Positions 60,943 through 64,000 of a stretch of DNA of 64,000 bases are shown here, in pieces. The DNA comes from Nocardioides daphniae (GTDB lineage Bacteria > Actinomycetota > Actinomycetes > Propionibacteriales > Nocardioidaceae), in assembly GCF_004777465.1 (NCBI RefSeq), contig NZ_CP038462.1, forward strand, positions 2,790,001 to 2,854,000, written 5' to 3'. The notes under the pieces are model-generated. The model had not been told where the DNA came from. It was given only the letters and a program-made list of their open reading frames with translations, and ran no database searches. Position 1 is the stretch's first letter. Each line of letters starts with the position of its first letter. Both the position numbers and the translations under genes were made by a program.

Positions 60943-62208
60943 TCAGAGGAAGAACGTGAAGAGCGGCGAGCCCGGGGGCACCTGCTCGATCTGCATCGGG
61001 CTGACCTCCATGCGCTCCAGCAGGCCGGTGATCCGGTCGGCCTGGTCGAGCTCGATGCCGACCAGTGCGGGGCCGGTCTCCCGGTTGTTCTTCTTCACGT
61101 ACTCGAACAGGACGATGTCCTCGCCCTCGCTGAGCACCTTCTCCAGGAAGTAGCGCAGGGCGCCGGGCTCCTGGGGGAAGGTCACCATGAAGTAGTGGCG
61201 CAGGCCCTCGTGGAGCAGCGAGCGCTCCACGATCTCGGCGTAGCGGCTGACGTCGTTGTTGCCGCCGGAGACGACGCAGACGACGGCCTGGTCGGCCGGC
61301 AGGGTGCCGGCCAGGGTCAGCGCGTAGGTGCTGGCCAGGGCGCCGGCGGGCTCGGTGATGATGCCGTCGACCTGGTAGAGCTCGAGCATCTCGGTGCAGA
61401 TCGCGCCCTCGGGCACGGTGACGACCTCGTCGACCAGGTCGCGCACGACCTCGTACGTCAGTGCCCCGACCGTGCCGACCGCGGCGCCGTCGACGAAGGT
61501 GTCGACGCTGGGCAGGGTGACGGGGCCGCCGGCGGCCAGCGCGGCGGTCATGCTGGCCGCGCCTGCGGGCTCGACGCCGACGATGCGGACGTCGGGGTGG
61601 CGCTCCTTGAGCCAGGTCGCCATCCCGGAGACGAGGCCGCCACCGCCGAGCGGGACGACGACGGTGCTGACCTCGAGCCCCGCCTCGGCGGCCTGCTGCA
61701 TGACCTCCACCGCCACCGAGCCCTGGCCGAGGATGGTGGCGGGGGCGTCGAAGGGGTGGATGAAGACCGCGCCGGTGCTCTCGGCGTGCGCGTGGGCGGC
61801 GTGCCCGGCCTCGTCGTACGTCGACCCGGTCACGACGAGCTCGACGTCCGGGCCGCCGAGGGCGAGGATGCGCTGCCGCTTCTGGCGCGGGGTGTTGCTG
61901 GGCACGTAGATGCGCCCCTTGATGCCCAGGCGCGCGCACGACCAGGCCACGCCCTGGGCGTGGTTGCCGGCGGAGGCGCAGACGACGCCGCGCGCCCGCT
62001 CGTCGGCGTCCAGGGCCTGGATCGAGTGGTAGGCGCCGCGGACCTTGTACGACCGGGCGATCTGGCGGTTCTCGCGCTTCAGCAGGACAGGCGCGCCCAC
62101 CAGCTGGCTGAGGCGCGGGGAGTGCTCGAGGGGTGTGGTGTGCACGATGTCGGCCAGCACCTCGGCAGCAGCCTCGACCCGAGCGGCGGTCAACTGTTCT
62201 GAAGTCAC
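60943..62208 (-). CDS. ilvA: Threonine ammonia-lyase with C-terminal ACT-like domain
   Basis: PLP enzyme that deaminates threonine to 2-oxobutanoate for isoleucine. PLP Lys55 in RSYKVRGAYHS, CASAGNHAQGVAW, phosphate loop PLGGGGLVSGMA, and VVSGGNNDVSRYAEI. Residues about 340-421 (YFMVTFPQEPGALRYFLEKV) form a single ACT-like regulatory domain. GTG at 62208 lies six bases after a TACCCT -10. Intact. Confidence 0.93.
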   Translation of the reverse strand: MTSEQLTAARVEAAAEVLADIVHTTPLEHSPRLSQLVGAPVLLKRENRQIARSYKVRGAYHSIQALDADERARGVVCASAGNHAQGVAWSCARLGIKGRIYVPSNTPRQKRQRILALGGPDVELVVTGSTYDEAGHAAHAHAESTGAVFIHPFDAPATILGQGSVAVEVMQQAAEAGLEVSTVVVPLGGGGLVSGMATWLKERHPDVRIVGVEPAGAASMTAALAAGGPVTLPSVDTFVDGAAVGTVGALTYEVVRDLVDEVVTVPEGAICTEMLELYQVDGIITEPAGALASTYALTLAGTLPADQAVVCVVSGGNNDVSRYAEIVERSLLHEGLRHYFMVTFPQEPGALRYFLEKVLSEGEDIVLFEYVKKNNRETGPALVGIELDQADRITGLLERMEVSPMQIEQVPPGSPLFTFFL

Positions 62209-62214
62209 CCGGTC

Positions 62215-62220
62215 AGGGTA
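62215..62220 (-). promoter_or_regulatory. -10 element of ilvA
   Basis: Minus-strand TACCCT, six bases before the ilvA GTG, consistent with a leaderless mRNA. Confidence 0.5.
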
Positions 62221-62268
62221 GGACGCCGGATCCCCGTCGACCCAACCGGGGACGGGGCGTGAAATGCA

Positions 62269-62301
62269 CTGCGGCCCCGGACCAGTGGTCCGGGGCCGCA
62301 G
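62269..62301 (-). terminator. Intrinsic terminator after tuf
   Basis: Perfect inverted repeat with 16-bp arms (62269-62284 and 62286-62301), just 17 nt past the tuf stop codon. It also separates tuf from ilvA. Confidence 0.85.
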
Positions 62302-62317
62302 CAGGTGAATCAGAGCG

Positions 62318-63511
<1,194 letters not shown>

Positions 63512-63580
63512 TGTGGGCTCCTCCTGTTGTTGTTACTTGACTCGTGATGGGGTTTGGTGCAGCCGAGGATCCGGGCGAGG

Positions 63581-64000
63581 TCACTCGCCGCGAACCTTCT
63601 TGATGATCTCGTCGGCGATGTTCGAAGGAACCTCGGCGTACGAGTCGAACTCCATCGAGTACGAGGCCTGGCCAGAGGTCTTGGACCTCAGGTCGCCAAC
63701 GTACCCGAACATCTCGGAGAGCGGCACAAGGGCGCTCACGACGATGTCGCCGTGGATCGTCTCCTGCGCGCGGATCTGGCCACGGCGCGAGTTCAGGTCG
63801 CCGATGACGGTGCCGAGGAACGAGTCCGGCGTGGTCACGTCGACGGCGAACATCGGCTCGAGCAGCACGGCCTGTGCCTTCTGCGCGGCCTCCTTGAAGC
63901 CCTGCAGACCGGCGATCTTGAACGCGAGCTCCGAGGAGTCGACGTCGTGGTAGGCGCCGTCCTCGAGGGTCACCTTCACGTCGACCATCGGGAAGCCGGC
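63581..64000 (-). CDS. fusA: Elongation factor G, C-terminal part (5' end outside window)
   Basis: Translocase GTPase; only about the last 140 residues (end of domain IV and domain V) are present: [49 protein letters not shown] and [20 protein letters not shown]. Open at the right edge. No frameshift seen. Confidence 0.97.
   Translation of the reverse strand, partial: AGFPMVDVKVTLEDGAYHDVDSSELAFKIAGLQGFKEAAQKAQAVLLEPMFAVDVTTPDSFLGTVIGDLNSRRGQIRAQETIHGDIVVSALVPLSEMFGYVGDLRSKTSGQASYSMEFDSYAEVPSNIADEIIKKVRGE

Overview
The window is high-GC chromosomal DNA from an actinobacterium. Lineage markers are a mycothiol-dependent formaldehyde dehydrogenase (left edge), a His-tailed GroEL1 behind tandem CIRCE operators, a TIGR03086 (mycothiol/DinB-fold) protein, a SigE-family sigma factor and many TANNNT promoters lying 6-8 nt from start codons. 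Gene content and order suggest a Nocardioides-like member of the Propionibacteriales; this is inference, since no 16S gene is present. I saw no rRNA or tRNA gene, insertion sequence, prophage or CRISPR array.

Layout, left to right. 1-3.4 kb: mscR (partial), groEL, groES. 3.4-8.8 kb: accessory genes (THUMP-like methyltransferase, PadR with a HAAS-type membrane protein, a small membrane protein, a SigE-family sigma factor with a secreted partner). 8.9-15.6 kb: a minus-strand chain with 4-nt gene overlaps, nnr-alr-hydrolase-tsaE-tsaB-rimI-tsaD, for t6A synthesis, ribosomal acetylation, D-alanine supply and NAD(P)HX repair. 15.6-22.3 kb: DUF2332, acpS, glmS, coaA, glmM, rpsI, rplM. 22.8-32.3 kb: an accessory block with citrate synthase, an HtrA-like protease, a TetR-controlled SDR-SDR-kinase-acyl-CoA dehydrogenase set, a FAD oxidoreductase and a class E sortase. 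32.3-33.7 kb: rsmC-like gene and truA. 33.8-36.1 kb: ArsR-controlled genes and a DUF2786 gene.

36.2-52.7 kb is the ribosomal super-cluster on the minus strand: rpsJ to rpsQ (S10), rplN to rplO (spc), secY-adk-map, and infA-rpmJ-rpsM-rpsK-rpsD-rpoA-rplQ (alpha). 53.2-58.3 kb holds a plus-strand MoxR/DUF58/DUF4129/DUF4350 operon, followed by spoIIM and RDD genes, trmB, ilvA, tuf and the 3' end of fusA, which runs off the right edge.

The main caveat is sequence quality. More than 40 one- or two-base frameshifts break essential single-copy genes (groEL, groES, tsaD, rplM, rpsI, rpoA, rpsD, map, rplX, truA, gltA), mostly as lost bases in G/C runs. I treat these as consensus errors, not pseudogenes, and give the full gene span. 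Nothing here is clearly an undescribed system. The most interesting functional lead is the TetR-SDR-SDR-kinase-ACAD module, which resembles 4-hydroxyacyl-CoA (levulinate-type) catabolism. The most interesting architectures are a GNAT-TsaE fusion, a lipobox-bearing sortase E, and several neat promoter/operator layouts.
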